Assembly: GCA_017623955.1 (NCBI GenBank)
Contig: JAGAOA010000045.1
Span: forward strand, 1-7,736
Origin: Opitutales bacterium
GTDB lineage: Bacteria; Verrucomicrobiota; Verrucomicrobiae; Opitutales; CAG-312
DNA: 7,736 nt
Direction of reading: 5' to 3'
The position numbers and the translations under genes were made by a program. The stretch's first letter is position 1; each line of letters starts with the position of its first letter. Positions 5,782-7,736 of this stretch are shown one piece after another. The notes beneath the pieces were generated by a model that was given only the letters and a program-made list of their open reading frames with translations, did not search any database and was not told the DNA's origin.

Positions 5782-7170
5782 ATGCAAAGTATATTGATAG
5801 TTGATGACGAAAAGAACACGCGTGAAGGTCTGTGCAGAGCCTTGGGCGATGACTTTGATGTATTCGCCGCATCAAACGCTGATGACGCAATCAGAATGCT
5901 CGATGCCGAAGACTTTGATGCTGTGATAACCGACTTGAGAATGTCGGGCAAAACGGGAATGTCTGTAATAGATAAATCAATATCGGTAGAAAACAAGCCT
6001 GTATGCATAATGCTTACTGCTTATGGAAATGTTGAAATGGCAGTTGAAGCTATGAAACGCGGTGCCGATGATTTCATATCAAAACCCGTAGATATTGAGA
6101 AATTAGAAAACACATTAAACGCACTTTTGCAGAAGCGCCAACAAAAGCAAAACGAACGTCTGCAAAAAAATAGCGAGCATATTCAAAATCTGCGTGCAAA
6201 AAAGATAGAAACCGCATCAGCAAATATCTCCACCTCAAAGTCTGAATCTGGAGCAATCATAGCAAATAGCAATGCTATGAAACAAGTAATAGCGACCGCC
6301 CAAACTGCTGCAAAAAGCAAGGCTACTGTGCTAATAACTGGAGAAACAGGAACGGGAAAAGAATTAATAGCTCGTTTAATTCATTCGTACTCTCCTCGCA
6401 AAGATGCTAAATTCTTACCTGTACACTGTGCTGCCATTCCAGATAATCTTCTAGAAAGTGAACTCTTTGGATATGAAAAAGGAGCTTTCACAGGAGCAAC
6501 CCAACGCCGTATAGGACGCTTTGAAGCAGCCGATAAAGGTACGATTTTCCTAGATGAAATAGGCGAGATAGATTCAACAACACAAGTTAAACTCTTGCGT
6601 TTTCTAGAAACAAAAACCTTTGAAAGAATTGGCAATAATGAACCAATATCTGTCGATGTCCGTATAGTATGTGCAACAAACAAAGATTTGGCAGAAATGG
6701 CAGAACAAGGCTTATTCAGAGAAGACTTGTTCTATCGCCTTAACGTAGTTCAAATAAAACTTCCCCCCTTGCGAGAACATCCAGAAGATATCCCCGCTAT
6801 GCTAGAAGCTTATCTAAACTTCTTTGCAAAAGAAAATGATTTAGAGCCAGCAACAATTTCGGAAACAGCATTAAAGATTTTAGAATCATACAAATGGCAC
6901 GGCAATGTCAGAGAACTTAGAAATTTCTGTGAGAATGTAGCAGTAATGCACGCTGGAGAAGAAATATTGCCAACACATCTAGATGAAAAATTTTTTGAAA
7001 AATCTGAAGTCGAACAGTCCACTCAAGAGCTTTCAACAAAACAAAACGAACTAAGGCTCATAGAACAAGCACTAAAATCGGCAAATGGCAATAAAACAAA
7101 AGCTGCAGAAATGCTTGGAATAAGTCGCCGAACTCTTCATAGAAAGCTCAACGAAATAGATAAAAAATAA
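5782..7170 (+). CDS. NtrC-family sigma-54-dependent response regulator
   Basis: This 462-residue enhancer-binding protein has the full three-domain layout. The receiver domain (about 1-118) has acidic pocket Asp8/Asp9, phosphoacceptor Asp51, Thr79 and Lys101, all intact. A Lys/Gln-rich coiled linker spans about 118-155. The AAA+ domain (about 158-385) has Walker A GETGTGKE (187-194), the sigma-54-contacting loop GAFTGA (234-239), Walker B GTIFLDE (253-259), Arg-finger segment FREDLFYRL (312-320) and sensor II GNVREL (374-379). The C-terminal Fis-type helix-turn-helix lies at about 437-457 (KAAEMLGISRRTLHRKL). It should hydrolyse ATP to open sigma-54 promoters when phosphorylated. No partner histidine kinase is in the window. 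The ATG lies 1 bp after the YkuD stop, with a weak GGA 6 nt upstream, so translation is probably coupled. Target genes are unknown; I saw no convincing TGGC-N8-TGC element in the short intergenic gaps. Confidence 0.96.
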   Translation: MQSILIVDDEKNTREGLCRALGDDFDVFAASNADDAIRMLDAEDFDAVITDLRMSGKTGMSVIDKSISVENKPVCIMLTAYGNVEMAVEAMKRGADDFISKPVDIEKLENTLNALLQKRQQKQNERLQKNSEHIQNLRAKKIETASANISTSKSESGAIIANSNAMKQVIATAQTAAKSKATVLITGETGTGKELIARLIHSYSPRKDAKFLPVHCAAIPDNLLESELFGYEKGAFTGATQRRIGRFEAADKGTIFLDEIGEIDSTTQVKLLRFLETKTFERIGNNEPISVDVRIVCATNKDLAEMAEQGLFREDLFYRLNVVQIKLPPLREHPEDIPAMLEAYLNFFAKENDLEPATISETALKILESYKWHGNVRELRNFCENVAVMHAGEEILPTHLDEKFFEKSEVEQSTQELSTKQNELRLIEQALKSANGNKTKAAEMLGISRRTLHRKLNEIDKK

Positions 7171-7178
7171 TTGGCATT

Positions 7179-7736
7179 GTGAGCAAGTTTATAAATATCT
7201 TAAAAGTTGCATTTGCTACAATAGGCTCTCGTATTTTAGGCTTAGTCCGCGACGCATTAAGTATGGCGTATATGAGTATCGGAGCCGTCAGTAGTGCATA
7301 TACTTTCGCCTTCACATTGCCAAACTTATTTAGAAGATTGTTGGGCGAAGGAGCTTTATCAAGTGCAATAGTTCCAATTTTTAGTGGTGCATTAAAAAAT
7401 AAAGGGTTGCCAGATGCTTTTGATTTTCTAAATAAAGCCACATCGCGTGCTATTGTTGGTATGATAATTATCGTCACAATAGGAATGCTTTTGTCGCTTT
7501 TATCAATGTTGTACTTCGATACAGAACAAACTAGATATTTTTTAGGAGCAAAATATTCGTTGATACTTTTTCCATATCTGTTGCTTATATGTGTAGCTGC
7601 CATATTTTCAGCAGTTTTGAATGTCTTAGATAGTTTTGGAATTCCGTCTATAACGCCGATTATCCTAAATGTATGTATTATAGCAGGCTTGTTCTGCGGA
7701 GTTTATATTTTTGGCAAAAGTGATATAGAAAATATA
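7179..7736 (+). CDS. murJ: Lipid II flippase MurJ (MviN family), N-terminal part, truncated by window end
   Basis: The first 186 residues of an integral membrane lipid II flippase (MOP superfamily; full proteins are about 500 residues with 14 helices). The frame stays open to the last base. The GTG start at 7179 is chosen because it puts Arg18, Arg24 and Arg52 exactly at the E. coli MurJ positions. The first helix region (VAFATIGSRILGLVRDAL) is followed by the family hallmark LPNLFRRLLGEGALSSAIVPIF (48-68). Further hydrophobic helices lie at about 92-112, 127-148 and 157-176. The residue at the usual Asp39 position is Ser here. It starts 8 bp after the response-regulator stop, so it belongs to the same operon as that gene and the YkuD gene. 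No clear Shine-Dalgarno is seen, so coupled translation is likely. MurJ moves lipid-linked peptidoglycan precursor across the inner membrane. Confidence 0.95.
   Translation, partial: MSKFINILKVAFATIGSRILGLVRDALSMAYMSIGAVSSAYTFAFTLPNLFRRLLGEGALSSAIVPIFSGALKNKGLPDAFDFLNKATSRAIVGMIIIVTIGMLLSLLSMLYFDTEQTRYFLGAKYSLILFPYLLLICVAAIFSAVLNVLDSFGIPSITPIILNVCIIAGLFCGVYIFGKSDIENI

Noticed and set aside
7171..7186. TTGGCATTGTGAGC as a sigma-54 -24/-12 promoter before murJ
   Set aside because: The TTGGCA half resembles a -24 element, but the -12 half lacks the needed TTGC at the right spacing, and the site overlaps the murJ start in a tight operon.
7148..7603. A 151-codon open frame on the minus strand
   Set aside because: It is the antisense of murJ and overlaps it almost fully; murJ has clear family motifs on the plus strand and the minus frame shows none.
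1..7736. CRISPR, tRNA/rRNA, insertion sequence, toxin-antitoxin or phage defence genes
   Set aside because: No direct-repeat array, transposase, terminal inverted repeats, RNA gene signature or defence domain was found; all long frames are explained by the eight genes.

Overview
The window is an ordinary-looking chromosomal segment of a moderately AT-rich bacterium. It holds eight protein-coding genes, and the first and last run off the edges. No RNA genes, insertion sequences, CRISPR arrays or phage genes are visible. The taxon cannot be fixed from the sequence. A DUF5696/GH101-like glycosidase, a PPi-type phosphofructokinase and a murJ behind an NtrC-type regulator would fit a host-associated PVC-group bacterium such as a Lentisphaeria/Victivallales member, but this is a guess. 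The organism makes meso-DAP or lysine (asd), flips lipid II (murJ) and uses sigma-54 (NtrC-family activator).

Left third, plus strand: the 3' end of a large glycosidase-like protein (1-1217) with an intrinsic terminator (1247-1284). Then comes a monocistronic pyrophosphate-dependent 6-phosphofructokinase (1338-2534) with another hairpin terminator (2587-2614), which is probably shared with the convergent gene.

Middle, minus strand: a two-gene operon transcribed leftwards, a small GT-A-type glycosyltransferase (4065-3334) followed 7 bp later by a PIG-L/LmbE zinc deacetylase (3326-2640). It looks like a surface- or small-glycan modification pair. Its promoter region (about 4114-4160) has a perfect TTGACA -35 box and several inverted repeats. 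Upstream, also on minus, is asd (5246-4236), which ends in its own hairpin terminator.

Right third, plus strand: diverging from asd with only 3 bp between the start codons is a tight run of a YkuD-domain protein (5250-5780), an NtrC-family sigma-54 activator (5782-7170) and murJ (7179 to the window end). Gaps are 1 and 8 bp, so this is almost certainly one operon. Asd (DAP precursor), YkuD (stem-peptide L,D-bond chemistry) and MurJ (lipid II flippase) make this half a peptidoglycan-themed neighbourhood with a response regulator embedded in it.

I do not see a clearly new biological system. The points most worth a second look are the signal-less YkuD protein beside murJ, with a changed residue in its catalytic motif; the almost zero-length divergent asd/ykuD junction with a near-perfect 20-bp palindrome; the response regulator inside a wall-biosynthesis operon; and a Ser at the usual Asp39 position of MurJ.
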